Positions 55,454-63,977 of a DNA stretch of 64,000 nt are shown here, in pieces. Position numbers and translations under genes: made by a program. The notes beneath the pieces are model-generated. The model made no database searches. It was given only the letters and a program-made list of their open reading frames with translations, and was not told where the DNA came from. The number at the start of each line of letters is the position of its first letter. Position 1 is the first letter of the stretch. Source of the DNA: Thermopolyspora flexuosa (lineage in GTDB: Bacteria; Actinomycetota; Actinomycetes; Streptosporangiales; Streptosporangiaceae); contig NZ_VFPQ01000001.1 in assembly GCF_006716785.1 (NCBI RefSeq), forward strand, positions 620,001 to 684,000, in the 5' to 3' direction.

Positions 55454-56635
55454 GTGCGAACCGTTGCCGTGGTCATCGGGACCCGGCCCGAAGCCATCAA
55501 GATGGCGCCGATCGTGTGGGCGCTGAAACGGGACGCCCGGTTTCGTCCCGTGCTCATCTCCACCGGCCAGCACCGCGAGATGCTGGACGACACGCTCGCC
55601 GCCTTCGACCTGCGGGCCGACATCGACCTGCAGATCATGCGGCCGCGGCAGACCCTCACCCAGACCACGTACCGGGCGCTGCGCGAGCTCGAGGCGCCGA
55701 TGACCGAGCTGCGCCCGGACGCGGTGCTGGTGCACGGCGACACCGCGACCACGGTGGCCGGCGCCATCTCCGGCTTCCACCACCACGTCCCGGTCATCCA
55801 CGTCGAGGCGGGCCTGCGCAGCGGGTTCCTCTGCTCGCCCTTTCCGGAGGAGGGCAACCGCAGGCTGGTGGCGCAGATCTCCGCCCTGCACCTCGCCCCC
55901 ACTCCGGGGAACAAGGCGAACCTGCTGCGCGAGGGCATCGCCGAGGAGTCGATCGCGGTCACCGGCAACACCGTGATCGACGCCCTCCGCTGGGCCTGCG
56001 GCAAGGCGGACGGGTACGGCGACCCCGCCCTGGCCGACCTCGACGAGGACCCGCGCCGGGTCATCCTCGCCTCCGCGCACCGCCGCGACGCCTGGCCGAA
56101 CCTCCCGCAGATCGCCCAGGCGTTCGCCGACATCGCCGACGAGCCGGACGTGCGGGTGGTGGTGCCGCTGCACCGCAACCCGGCGGTGCGCGAGGCGATG
56201 CTGCCGAAGATCGGCGGCCACCCGAACATCACCGTGGTCGACCCGCTGCCGTACCTCAACTTCTGCCGGCTCATGATGCGGGCCGACATCGTGCTCTCCG
56301 ACAGCAGCGGCGCCCAGGAGGAGGGCCCGGCGCTCGGCAAGCCCACCCTGGTGATCAGCAACGTCAGCGAGCGGTCCGAGGCGGTCGCCGCGGGCACGGC
56401 GCGCCTGGTGGGCACCGGCTACGACGGCATCGTCCGGGAGACCCTCCGCATCCTGCGGGACGAGCAGGCCTACCGAGAGATGGCGACCGTGGCCGAGGCC
56501 TACGGCGACGGCCGGGCAACCGAGCGCTGCCTCGCCGCGATCGCGCACTTCTTCGGGTACGGCCCGCCGCCCACGCCGTTCGGGGCCTCCGGCGGCGACG
56601 CCGTCGAGCTCGCGGCGACCACCCCGGCCGCGTGA
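55454..56635 (+). CDS. UDP-N-acetylglucosamine 2-epimerase family protein (WecB-like)
   Basis: The 393-residue GT-B-fold enzyme has the family blocks GTRPEAIKMAPI, STGQHREML, VHGDTATT, HVEAGLRSG, PFPEEGNRRLV, PLHRNPAVRE and SDSSGAQEEGPALGKPTL. The usual HRREN reads HRRDAW here, and DSGG reads DSSG, so the active site is recognisable but variant. Canonical members convert UDP-GlcNAc to UDP-ManNAc; a hydrolysing form or another NDP-sugar is possible. The GTG at 55454 follows GAAGGGAAAA. Its position beside an oxidase and a dehydratase-like pair, not beside teichoic acid genes, suggests a specialised pathway. Confidence 0.85.
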   Translation: MRTVAVVIGTRPEAIKMAPIVWALKRDARFRPVLISTGQHREMLDDTLAAFDLRADIDLQIMRPRQTLTQTTYRALRELEAPMTELRPDAVLVHGDTATTVAGAISGFHHHVPVIHVEAGLRSGFLCSPFPEEGNRRLVAQISALHLAPTPGNKANLLREGIAEESIAVTGNTVIDALRWACGKADGYGDPALADLDEDPRRVILASAHRRDAWPNLPQIAQAFADIADEPDVRVVVPLHRNPAVREAMLPKIGGHPNITVVDPLPYLNFCRLMMRADIVLSDSSGAQEEGPALGKPTLVISNVSERSEAVAAGTARLVGTGYDGIVRETLRILRDEQAYREMATVAEAYGDGRATERCLAAIAHFFGYGPPPTPFGASGGDAVELAATTPAA

Positions 56636-56668
56636 GCGGTACGGCAGACGTGATCGAAAGGACCGGTC

Positions 56669-57436
56669 GTGAACCCCTCTCCCGATTCCACCTGCCGGCC
56701 GCTCGCCTTCTCCGGTGACCTGGTCGAGGCGTACCTGGTCACCGGCGCCAAGGAGTACGAGGTCGCCGAGGAGGCGATCGTGGTGAACCTCGGCACCTCG
56801 GACGTGGTCGTCAAGCAGCCGCCGGACAAGCCGCTGCGGGCGATGAGCTCGGCGATCCTGCGCGGCACCCGCGTCGAGCCCGCGGACGGGCTCGCGGTGC
56901 TGCGGGTCACCGACGCGGGCCGGGCGAACATCGCGGGCCTGGCGGCCGCGCCCGGCTGGCGGCTGCTCGGTGAGATCCTCGCGGGCGCCCCCGGTGACAC
57001 CGGGGGCCGCCCCTTCCCGCCGGAGACGCCGCTGTGGCGCAGCGAGCAGGACACCGTCGGCCGGGTGCGGTTCGACCCGGGCCTGCTGCTGGATGGGCCG
57101 GGCGCCGCACGCGGCCCCCGGGAGTTCACCGTACGGCTCAACCTGTGGTTCGCCCCGGCCGGGACCGACTGCTTCATCCACCGGCGGCACGCGTTCGTCG
57201 AGCTGCACACCCAGGTGCACGGCGTCGGCGCGATGCAGAAGTTCACCGCGCAGGACCACGCCACGCGCTACCAGGACGTGCCGATGAGCCCCGGCGTCAC
57301 CGCGCCCGCCGACATGTTCTGCTCCCTCGGCCCCGACGGGGAGTTCGTCTACCCCTGGCACCAGTACCGCGCCGTCACCGACTGCGTGTGGCTCGCGGTC
57401 GAGTACCACCCCGTTCCCGGTTCCCCCACGTCCTGA
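56669..57436 (+). CDS. Cupin-like protein resembling the C-terminal part of aldos-2-ulose dehydratase
   Basis: The 255-residue protein has no signal peptide. Near residues 170-190 it carries a His-rich cupin-type metal site, FIHRRHAFVELHTQVHGVG. Near residues 230-248 a second motif, YPWHQYRAVTDCVWLAVEYH, appears. The same two features, a H-x-H...E-x-H strand pair and a YPWH...W.A.E segment, occur in the C-terminal cupin of fungal aldos-2-ulose dehydratase as I remember it. The gene is 18 bp upstream of the beta-propeller gene, whose product resembles the N-terminal part of the same enzyme. I infer a two-subunit sugar dehydratase; without the neighbour this would be a cupin of unknown function. 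Confidence 0.6.
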   Translation: MNPSPDSTCRPLAFSGDLVEAYLVTGAKEYEVAEEAIVVNLGTSDVVVKQPPDKPLRAMSSAILRGTRVEPADGLAVLRVTDAGRANIAGLAAAPGWRLLGEILAGAPGDTGGRPFPPETPLWRSEQDTVGRVRFDPGLLLDGPGAARGPREFTVRLNLWFAPAGTDCFIHRRHAFVELHTQVHGVGAMQKFTAQDHATRYQDVPMSPGVTAPADMFCSLGPDGEFVYPWHQYRAVTDCVWLAVEYHPVPGSPTS

Positions 57437-57454
57437 CGCCACGGAGGTCACCCC

Positions 57455-58708
57455 ATGGCACTGCCCGACATCCGCATCCCGAAGTTCGAGCCCGAGCTCG
57501 TCGCCGACCAGCTCCGCGACGGCTACTGGCTGGAGGCCACCGACCTCGACGGCGACGGCAGGCCCGACCTGTTCGGGTACGGCCTGCGGCTCGGCGAGAT
57601 CTACTGGTACCAGAACAACCCCGAGTGGACCCGCCGCCTCGCCGCCGACGGGTTCCGCATGCCGGTCGGCGCGGACCACGCCGACATCACCGGCAACGGG
57701 GTCGCGGACATCATCGTCTGCCACGAGCTGTACGGCCCGATCGGCACGATCGTGGACCCGGACCCGGAGGGCGGGAAGATCTCCTGGCTGGAGAACCCCG
57801 GCAATCCGGACAAGGAGCCGTCGCGCTGGCGCCGGCACTACGTCGGCCGCGCGGTCGGCATGCACCGGCTGCGCGCCGGCCACTTCACCCGCCGGGACCG
57901 CCTGGAGATCATCGGCCTGCCGATCGTCGCCATGGCCGACGTGCACGCCGTACTGCCGGTGGTGCTGTTCACCCAGCCGGACGACGTGCGGGAGGCGGCC
58001 GAGTGGCCGATGACGGTCATCGACGACCGCAACTTCCGCATGATCCACGGCGCGGAGAAGAAGTCCGGGCTCATCCCCGGCTCCGACCTCGACTCCTTGC
58101 TGCTCGCCTCGGACGAGGGCGTGACCTGGCTCTACTACGACACCGAGCGGGGAGAGTGGATCCGCGAGCTCATCGGCGAGGGCGAGCGCACCCAGTTCAC
58201 CAGGACCGGGTTCCGCGGCAGCGGCGACGTGCACGCGGGCCGGATCGGCGACGACCCCATGGCGTACGTCGCGGCGATCGAGCCGTTCCACGGCAACACC
58301 GTGGCCGTCTACCACAAGGCCGGCACCGGCCCGGACGGCCGGCGCACCTGGCGGCGCACCGTGCTCGACGTGTACGGGGACCCCAACGAGAACGGCGAGG
58401 GCCCCGGGCACCAGATCCTCTGCGCCGACTTCGACAACGACGGGGACGAGGAGTTCCTCGTCGCGCTGCGCGGCCCGTGGCCCTGGCAGGGGGTGTTCTA
58501 CTACAAGGCGGTCGACCTGGACCGCGGCCTGTGGCTCAAGTGGCGGGTGGCCGACGAGTCGGTCGCGCGGATCGCGGCGGCGGACTTCGACGGCGACGGC
58601 CGCCTCGACTTCGCCACCATCGCGTATTCGGTCCAGAACTACTACGTGGCCGAGGACGCCAAGCTCATGGTCTACCGTAACCGGACCATTCCGCCGGACA
58701 CCGCGTGA
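57455..58708 (+). CDS. FG-GAP beta-propeller protein resembling the N-terminal domain of aldos-2-ulose dehydratase
   Basis: The 417-residue protein contains repeated Ca-binding-like blade motifs (DLDGDGRPDLFGYG, DFDNDGDEEFLVAL, DFDGDGRLDFATIAY) typical of a seven-bladed FG-GAP/VCBS propeller. Unlike most such proteins it lacks a signal peptide. Several stretches (DGYWLEA, ADITGNGVADIIV, GGKISWLENPG, GMHRLRAGHFTRRDRLEIIGLPIV, quoted in part, and AIEPFHGNTVAVYHKAG) closely follow the propeller domain of fungal aldos-2-ulose dehydratase from memory. That enzyme dehydrates glucosone and 1,5-anhydrofructose to pyrone antimicrobials. Coupling to the cupin-like gene supports a split bacterial form. 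Enzyme activity is untested. Confidence 0.65.
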   Translation: MALPDIRIPKFEPELVADQLRDGYWLEATDLDGDGRPDLFGYGLRLGEIYWYQNNPEWTRRLAADGFRMPVGADHADITGNGVADIIVCHELYGPIGTIVDPDPEGGKISWLENPGNPDKEPSRWRRHYVGRAVGMHRLRAGHFTRRDRLEIIGLPIVAMADVHAVLPVVLFTQPDDVREAAEWPMTVIDDRNFRMIHGAEKKSGLIPGSDLDSLLLASDEGVTWLYYDTERGEWIRELIGEGERTQFTRTGFRGSGDVHAGRIGDDPMAYVAAIEPFHGNTVAVYHKAGTGPDGRRTWRRTVLDVYGDPNENGEGPGHQILCADFDNDGDEEFLVALRGPWPWQGVFYYKAVDLDRGLWLKWRVADESVARIAAADFDGDGRLDFATIAYSVQNYYVAEDAKLMVYRNRTIPPDTA

Positions 58709-58843
58709 CCTTCGGTTGCGGCCCATGGCAGCCATCGTCGTGCGCCGCCGGGCGGCGGACCAGATCCGCGCCCAGACCGGTGTCGGGAAGGGTAGTCATT
58801 TCATGACCAGGTTCCGGCTACCCCTGGGCCGCCGCCGGTGCGC

Positions 58844-59797
58844 ATGATGAACGACGTGGACAGGGCGAAGGAGCTAGGCGATTTCCTGAAAAGCCGCCGC
58901 GCCAGGCTCAACCCGGCCGACGTCGGGCTCAAGGCGTACGGCACGCGCCGCCGCGTGACCGGGCTGCGCCGCGAGGAGCTGGCGATGCTCGCCGGGGTGA
59001 GCGTGACCCACTACACCCGCCTGGAGCAGGGCCGGGCGGCCGGCACCTCCGACGCGGTGCTCGACGCGCTCGCCCGCGCCCTGCGGCTCACCGAGGACGA
59101 GCGGCTGTACCTGCGGTACCTCGCTCGTCCTCCGGTGCCCGGGCGGCGCGCCGCGCCCCGGCCGCAGCACGCGAGCCCGTCGCTGCGGCGGCTGCTCGAG
59201 GCGATGGCCGACGTCCCCGCCCTGCTGCTCGACGTGCGCAACGACATCCTCGCGTGGAACCGGCTCGGGCACGCGCTGCTCGCCGGGCACCTCGATCCGG
59301 CCGCGCCGGACAGCCCGGCGACCCGCCCGAACCTCACCCGCATGCTCTTCCTCGACGAGCGGTTCCGCACGCTCTACCGGAACTGGGCCGAGGAGGCCAC
59401 GCTCGCCGTCGCCTCGCTGCGGCTCGCGGCCGGCCGCCACCCCGACGACCGGCGGCTCGCCGAGCTGGTGGGGGAGCTGGCCGTACAGAGCGAGGAGTTC
59501 GCCGCGCGCTGGGCCCGGCACCCGGTGCGCACCTGCACCTCGGGCGTCAAACGCTTCCGCCACCCGGTCGTCGGGGACCTGGATCTCCACTTCGAGAACC
59601 TGCTCATCCCCGGCGATTCGGGGCAGCGGATCATGGCGTACTGCGCGGACGCGGGCTCGCCGTCCGAGGAGGCGCTGCGGCTGCTCGCGGTCTCCGCGCG
59701 GGAGTTCGGCCCGTCGCGGGACGCGCCGCCGCGCCCGCTGCCCGCGCAGGCTTCGCGGCAGGAGGGGGCCTGCGCCGCGGACCGGACGCGCGGATGA
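58844..59797 (+). CDS. XRE-family regulator with MmyB-type ligand-binding domain
   Basis: From the ATG at 58844, residues ~5-75 form an HTH with the MmyB-family signature GLRREELAMLAGVSVTHYTRLEQGRA. Residues ~110-265 form the PAS-like ligand-binding domain (ADVPALLLDVRNDILAWNRLGHALL, FENLLIPGDSGQRIMAYCADAGSPS, quoted in part), which in MmyB binds a fatty acid. In actinobacteria such regulators usually control an adjacent SDR or oxidoreductase operon. Here the operon beginning with an SDR lies just upstream in the same orientation. The gap of 135 bp suggests a separate promoter. There is no ribosome site, so the mRNA may be leaderless. Confidence 0.87.
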   Translation: MMNDVDRAKELGDFLKSRRARLNPADVGLKAYGTRRRVTGLRREELAMLAGVSVTHYTRLEQGRAAGTSDAVLDALARALRLTEDERLYLRYLARPPVPGRRAAPRPQHASPSLRRLLEAMADVPALLLDVRNDILAWNRLGHALLAGHLDPAAPDSPATRPNLTRMLFLDERFRTLYRNWAEEATLAVASLRLAAGRHPDDRRLAELVGELAVQSEEFAARWARHPVRTCTSGVKRFRHPVVGDLDLHFENLLIPGDSGQRIMAYCADAGSPSEEALRLLAVSAREFGPSRDAPPRPLPAQASRQEGACAADRTRG

Positions 59798-59843
59798 CCC
59801 GCATCTGATCACTCACCAGGGGGGACCGACGAGCAAAGGGGGA

Positions 59844-61046
59844 ATGTCCGTGTCGCTCGGCAGGACACCGGGCACGACGGCCCAGGTCGACGTGCACGCC
59901 GTGGACGGCCTCGCCGACGAGGTGTTCGCCTCGCTGCCCCGGGCCGACCAGCGGCGGTGGGCCCGCGTCTACCTGCGAGGGCTGCTGCTCACCCAGGGCA
60001 AGAAGTCGATGCGCCGGCTCGCCGAGGCGGCGGTCGGCTCGGCGTCCGCGTGGCACTCGCTGCAGCAGTTCGTCAACGCGAGCACCTGGAGCTGGGACGC
60101 GCCGCGCAGCGCGCTCGCCTCCTGGGTGGAGCGGCGGGCGAGCGTGCGCGCCTGGACGGTGCCGCAGATCGTGCTGCCGAAGCGGGGGGACCGGCTGGTC
60201 GGCGTACACCAGCGGTTCGACCCGCGCACCGGGCGCACCGTGAACTGCCAGGCGATCACCGCCCTGCTGCTGTCCTGCCCCGGGGCGAACTTCCCCGTGG
60301 ACTGGCACATGCACCTGCCGCCGGAGTGGGTGAGCGACGAACGGGCCCGGCAGGAGGCGCGCATCCCGCCCACGGCGACCTCGGAGCCCGGCTGGCGGCT
60401 CGCCCTCGACCTGGTCAGGCGCGCGGTACGGCGGGCCGGGGAGCCGGGCGTGCCCGTGGTGGCCGACCTGAGCGACGCCGACGACCCGAGCGCGGCCGTG
60501 GCCGAGCTGGAGGCGCTCGGGCTCGACTTCGTGGCCGAGATCGACCCGCGGGTGCAGGTGATCGCGGACGAGTCGCCGCTGGCGCACCACCGGTCCGGCC
60601 GGTCCCGGAACGGCGCGGCGATCAGCGCGGCGCGCAGTCTGGAGGCGAACCGCCGGTGGAACACCCAGACCGCCACGATCATGGGGTGCGACGGCGGCTT
60701 CCGGCACACCCGCATCCTGTGGGCGCCGGTCCGGCTGCCCGCCGTGCTGCAGGGCTCGTACCGGCTGTTCGCGGTGGCGGACGAGGGCGTGGCCGGGCAG
60801 GGCCCGATCTGGCTGACCAACCTCACCGAGCGCCGGTGGGAGGAGCTGCTCGAGCTGGTCGTGCTGCAGGCCAGCGCCCGGGTGACGGTGGACTGCATGA
60901 ACGAGCGGTTCCACTACCTCGGCTTCTCCGGCCGCTCCTACCCGGGGTGGCACCACCACATGACCCTGGTCTCCGCCGCGTACGCCTACTCGCGGCTGGG
61001 CGGGCCGGCCCTGGCCGTCGGCGCCTCCGTCTACCGGACCGCGTGA
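59844..61046 (+). CDS. IS701/DDE-fold transposase-like protein lacking catalytic acids (probably domesticated)
   Basis: The 400-residue protein follows the layout of IS701-type transposases: WARVYLRGLLLTQGKKSMRRLAEA, SLQQFVNASTWSWD, KRGDRLVGVHQRF, and the terminal GRSYPGWHHHMTLVSAAYAY. At the first catalytic position, usually DDT before FPKKG, this protein reads TVPQIVLPKRG. The usual HFEGRSW reads GFSGRSY, so the Glu is also gone; only the middle VVAD keeps its Asp. The frame is full-length with a strong ribosome site (AAAGGGGG). No terminal inverted repeats or target duplications are visible. It is therefore likely a host gene derived from a transposase, perhaps DNA-binding. Confidence 0.75.
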   Translation: MSVSLGRTPGTTAQVDVHAVDGLADEVFASLPRADQRRWARVYLRGLLLTQGKKSMRRLAEAAVGSASAWHSLQQFVNASTWSWDAPRSALASWVERRASVRAWTVPQIVLPKRGDRLVGVHQRFDPRTGRTVNCQAITALLLSCPGANFPVDWHMHLPPEWVSDERARQEARIPPTATSEPGWRLALDLVRRAVRRAGEPGVPVVADLSDADDPSAAVAELEALGLDFVAEIDPRVQVIADESPLAHHRSGRSRNGAAISAARSLEANRRWNTQTATIMGCDGGFRHTRILWAPVRLPAVLQGSYRLFAVADEGVAGQGPIWLTNLTERRWEELLELVVLQASARVTVDCMNERFHYLGFSGRSYPGWHHHMTLVSAAYAYSRLGGPALAVGASVYRTA

Positions 61047-61124
61047 TCGTCCACGGTCCCGCCGCCGGGCCGGCCGTACGGCACGGCGACGGCCGGGCGA
61101 CGGAGGGGGCGACGGCATGACGCC

Positions 61125-61152
61125 GGTGCCCGCGCCTTCGGCCGCGGGCACC
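61125..61152. terminator. Bidirectional terminator hairpin
   Basis: GGTGCCCGCG (61125-61134) pairs perfectly with CGCGGGCACC (61143-61152) around a CCTTCGGC loop whose TTC-flanked ends can extend the stem. It lies between the convergent transposase-like and ECF-like genes. Confidence 0.75.
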
Positions 61153-61182
61153 CGTCCGCCGGGCTGGGCCGGGAACGCCGGG

Positions 61183-62646
61183 CTACGGCGCCATCATCGG
61201 GATCGAGAAGAACACCGCGAGCGCGATCCCGAGCGCGAGCAGGAGGCCGCCGACCTCCCAGGCCCAGTCGAAGCGGTGCTCGCCGAACAGCCGCCGGCCG
61301 TTGCGGCGCCGCCGGCCACGGTGGGTCGGGCGCGGCCGTGCCGTACGCCGCCGGGTGTTCGCAGCGTCCTTGGCCACCGTGTCGTCCGTGGCCGGGGCGG
61401 CGGCGTCGCCCGGCTCGGCCGGGGCGTCGCCGGTCGTGGCGGGCGTGGCGTCCGCCGGTGCGGCGGTGCCGACCGCCGGGATCGGGCCGGTGGCGGCGTC
61501 CGCGTCCGGCCCGGCGGTCTCGGCGGCCGGGGCCGGGTCCGCGGGGGCGGGGTCGACGACCGGGGCCGCCGTGCCGTCGGCGGGCGCCCGGTCGAGGAGG
61601 TCGTCGATGACCGGCGCGGTGAGCGGGGCGGGCTCGGCGGCCCGGTCGGCGTCCGCCGTGGGAACGGTCGAAGGCGCCTCCGGCGGAGCCGCGGCGGCGT
61701 TCGCGGCACCCGCGGCCTCGGGCGCCTGCGGGCCCTCGTCCTGCGGCCTGCGGGACCGCGGCCGGAGGGTCATCGCCTCCATCGCGGCGAGGATGGCCCC
61801 CTGGAGGCGGGGGATCGGCTCGGTGGTCGCCTCGTGCCGGGACCGGCCGCGGCGGGACCGGCCCGGCCCGTCCTCACCGGCCTGCGGGCCGTCGGCCTTC
61901 CGCTCCGGAGGCACCACGGGGATGAGCGAGGTCGTGGTGGTCTGGTCCGGATCGGAGAGCGGTAACGGCCACGACGGCGCGGTGGGCCACAGCTGCTTCA
62001 CCGGGAGCCGGGTCTTCGGCCGCGTCGCGTCCGCCGGGTCGAGCTGGGGGAGCAGCGCGAGCAGCCGCGCCCGCAGGTCGCCGGGCGGGCGCTGCCACGG
62101 CAGCCGGGCGAGCACGTCCTCGATCGGGGCCACCTCGACCGCGCCGTAGATCTCGGCGATGCGCTCGGGCACGTACTCGGCGTGCCGGGCGTGGTAGAGC
62201 GCGGTCTTGAGCGACTGGGTGAACCGGTTCCGCGCCGACATGATGAGCTGCCCGGCGGTGTCGATCGCGACGTCGAGCACCTGGGCGAGCTCGTCGGGGG
62301 CGAGCCGGCACACCGCCGACAGCAGCAGCACCTCGCGCTGGTGCGGCCGCAGGTCGCGGACGACCCGCTCGATCAGCGCGGTGGCCGGGTCGACCGCGAA
62401 GTCGACGAGCGGCGGGAAGTAGACCACGTCACGCCGGTTGATCTCCCGGCGGGCGAGGGCGTACAGCAGGGCGCGGCTCGGCCGCATCACCGGCACGCTG
62501 GTGAGCACCGCGAGCACCGCGTCCGCCGCGGTCTCCCGGTCACCGAGCTGGTCGAAACAGTACGCGAACAGTCCGGCCGCGTGCCGGTCGTACAGCTCGA
62601 CCACCACGTCGCTGTGCGAGCGTTGACCGGAGAGTGGTTGCGACAC
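61183..62646 (-). CDS. ECF-sigma-like protein fused to a disordered linker and C-terminal membrane anchor
   Basis: The 487-residue protein from the GTG at 62646 (AGGGGGACC upstream) begins with a sigma-factor-like region 2 (VELYDRHAAGLFAYCFDQLGDRETAADAV, quoted in part). A region-4-like HTH follows near residues 95-140 (LRPHQREVLLLSAVCRLAPDELAQVL). A ~250-residue Ala/Pro/Asp-rich disordered linker comes next, then an Arg-rich stretch (RRRTARPRPTHRGRRRRNGRR) and one transmembrane helix at the extreme C-terminus (WAWEVGGLLLALGIALAVFF). The sigma domain would thus be tethered to the inner face of the membrane. No anti-sigma gene is next to it. Release by proteolysis or permanent tethering are both possible. 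Confidence 0.75.
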   Translation of the reverse strand: MSQPLSGQRSHSDVVVELYDRHAAGLFAYCFDQLGDRETAADAVLAVLTSVPVMRPSRALLYALARREINRRDVVYFPPLVDFAVDPATALIERVVRDLRPHQREVLLLSAVCRLAPDELAQVLDVAIDTAGQLIMSARNRFTQSLKTALYHARHAEYVPERIAEIYGAVEVAPIEDVLARLPWQRPPGDLRARLLALLPQLDPADATRPKTRLPVKQLWPTAPSWPLPLSDPDQTTTTSLIPVVPPERKADGPQAGEDGPGRSRRGRSRHEATTEPIPRLQGAILAAMEAMTLRPRSRRPQDEGPQAPEAAGAANAAAAPPEAPSTVPTADADRAAEPAPLTAPVIDDLLDRAPADGTAAPVVDPAPADPAPAAETAGPDADAATGPIPAVGTAAPADATPATTGDAPAEPGDAAAPATDDTVAKDAANTRRRTARPRPTHRGRRRRNGRRLFGEHRFDWAWEVGGLLLALGIALAVFFSIPMMAP

Positions 62647-62870
62647 TGCCGGTCCCCCTGTGCCTCGTGTGTCCACAGTGAAGAATCGCGCTCCTCGTCA
62701 TGATGCCAAGTGCGGACCGGCCACCGCAGTAACCGATGCGCACTAGTTAGATTCTTCCCCCGTTGTTTAAACGGATCCCCAGCCGGGGTCGGCTGAACAT
62801 CCGACGACAAACGGGAAGGAAAAATGACAACGGTTCCGCCTCGGTCATCCCGGTCGAACGAAGGAAAAGC

Positions 62871-63977
62871 GTGATCACTTTCGAAGGCGTCACGAAGCGC
62901 TATCCCGGCGGCACGGTGGCCGTCCGCGACCTCACGCTGGAGGTGCCGACCGGCGAGATCAGCGTCTTCGTCGGCCCGTCCGGCTGCGGCAAGACCACGT
63001 CGCTGCGCATGATCAACCGGATGATCGAGCCCACCGAGGGGCGCGTGCTGCTCGACGGGCGCGACGTCCGCGAGATCGACCCGCCCGCGCTGCGGCGCGG
63101 CATCGGGTACGTGATCCAGCACGGCGGCCTGTTCCCCCACCGGCGTGTGGTGGACAACATCGCCACGGTGCCGTACCTGCTCGGCTGGGACCGCAGGCGG
63201 GCGCGGCGGCGGGCCCGGGAGCTGATGGAGCGGGTCGGGCTCGACGACGAGCTCGCCGACCGGTACCCGTTCCAGCTCTCCGGCGGCCAGCAGCAGCGGG
63301 TCGGGGTGGCCCGCGCGCTCGCCGCCGACCCGCCGGTGCTGCTCATGGACGAGCCGTTCAGCGCGGTCGACCCGGTGGTGCGCGCCGGTCTGCAGGACGA
63401 GCTGCTGCGGCTGCAGGCCGAACTGCGCAAGACGATCGTGTTCGTCACCCACGACATCGACGAGGCGATCAAGCTCGGCGACCGGGTGGCGGTGCTGCGC
63501 GAGGGCGGCAGGCTCGCCCAGTACGCCACCCCGGCCGAGCTGCTCGCCGCGCCCGCCGACGACTTCGTGCGCGCCTTCCTCGGCCGCGACCGGGGCATCC
63601 GGCTGCTGTCGTTCCTGCCCGCCGCGGACCTGCCGCTGCGCCGTGACCTCGTGGTGGCGCAAGGGGACCCGGCCCCGGCGGGCGCCGACTGGGTGGTGGT
63701 CGTCGACGCCGACCGCCGCCCGCTCGGCTGGCGGGCCGCCGGGAACGGCCGGCTCGCCGGGTACGGCGCGTACCGGGCGGACCGCGACTCGCTGCGCGCC
63801 GCGCTCGACGCCGCGCTGCTCTCCCCGTGCGGGGCGGCGATCGCGCTCGACGAGGACGGCCGGGTGGCCGGGGTCGTCACCCGGGACGCCCTGGACGCCG
63901 CACTCGCCCGGGCCGCCGCCGACGCCCACCGCGATGCCGCGCCCGCCGCGGGCCGGTCCGGGGAGGGGGCGGGGTGA
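62871..63977 (+). CDS. Osmoprotectant (betaine/choline/carnitine) ABC transporter, ATP-binding protein
   Basis: The 368-residue ATPase begins at the GTG at 62871 after GAAGGAAAAG. Walker A is GPSGCGKTT, followed by the OpuA/OpuC-type VIQHGGLFPHRRVVDNIATVP, the signature [15 protein letters not shown] and Walker B VLLMDEPFSAVDP. The C-terminal ~110 residues contain a CBS-like region (LVVAQGDPAPAGADWVVVVDADRRPLGW, quoted in part), which senses ionic strength in this family. The next gene overlaps its stop codon, so an operon of permeases and a binding protein is expected beyond the window. It imports compatible solutes under osmotic stress. Confidence 0.9.
   Translation: MITFEGVTKRYPGGTVAVRDLTLEVPTGEISVFVGPSGCGKTTSLRMINRMIEPTEGRVLLDGRDVREIDPPALRRGIGYVIQHGGLFPHRRVVDNIATVPYLLGWDRRRARRRARELMERVGLDDELADRYPFQLSGGQQQRVGVARALAADPPVLLMDEPFSAVDPVVRAGLQDELLRLQAELRKTIVFVTHDIDEAIKLGDRVAVLREGGRLAQYATPAELLAAPADDFVRAFLGRDRGIRLLSFLPAADLPLRRDLVVAQGDPAPAGADWVVVVDADRRPLGWRAAGNGRLAGYGAYRADRDSLRAALDAALLSPCGAAIALDEDGRVAGVVTRDALDAALARAAADAHRDAAPAAGRSGEGAG

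Noticed and set aside
53692-56415. 907-codon open frame on the minus strand
   Set aside because: Antisense to the FAD oxidase and epimerase genes; no recognisable domain.
55292-58735. 1,147-codon open frame on the minus strand
   Set aside because: It lies opposite the epimerase, cupin and propeller genes, which have family motifs. The frame is low-complexity with no ribosome site.
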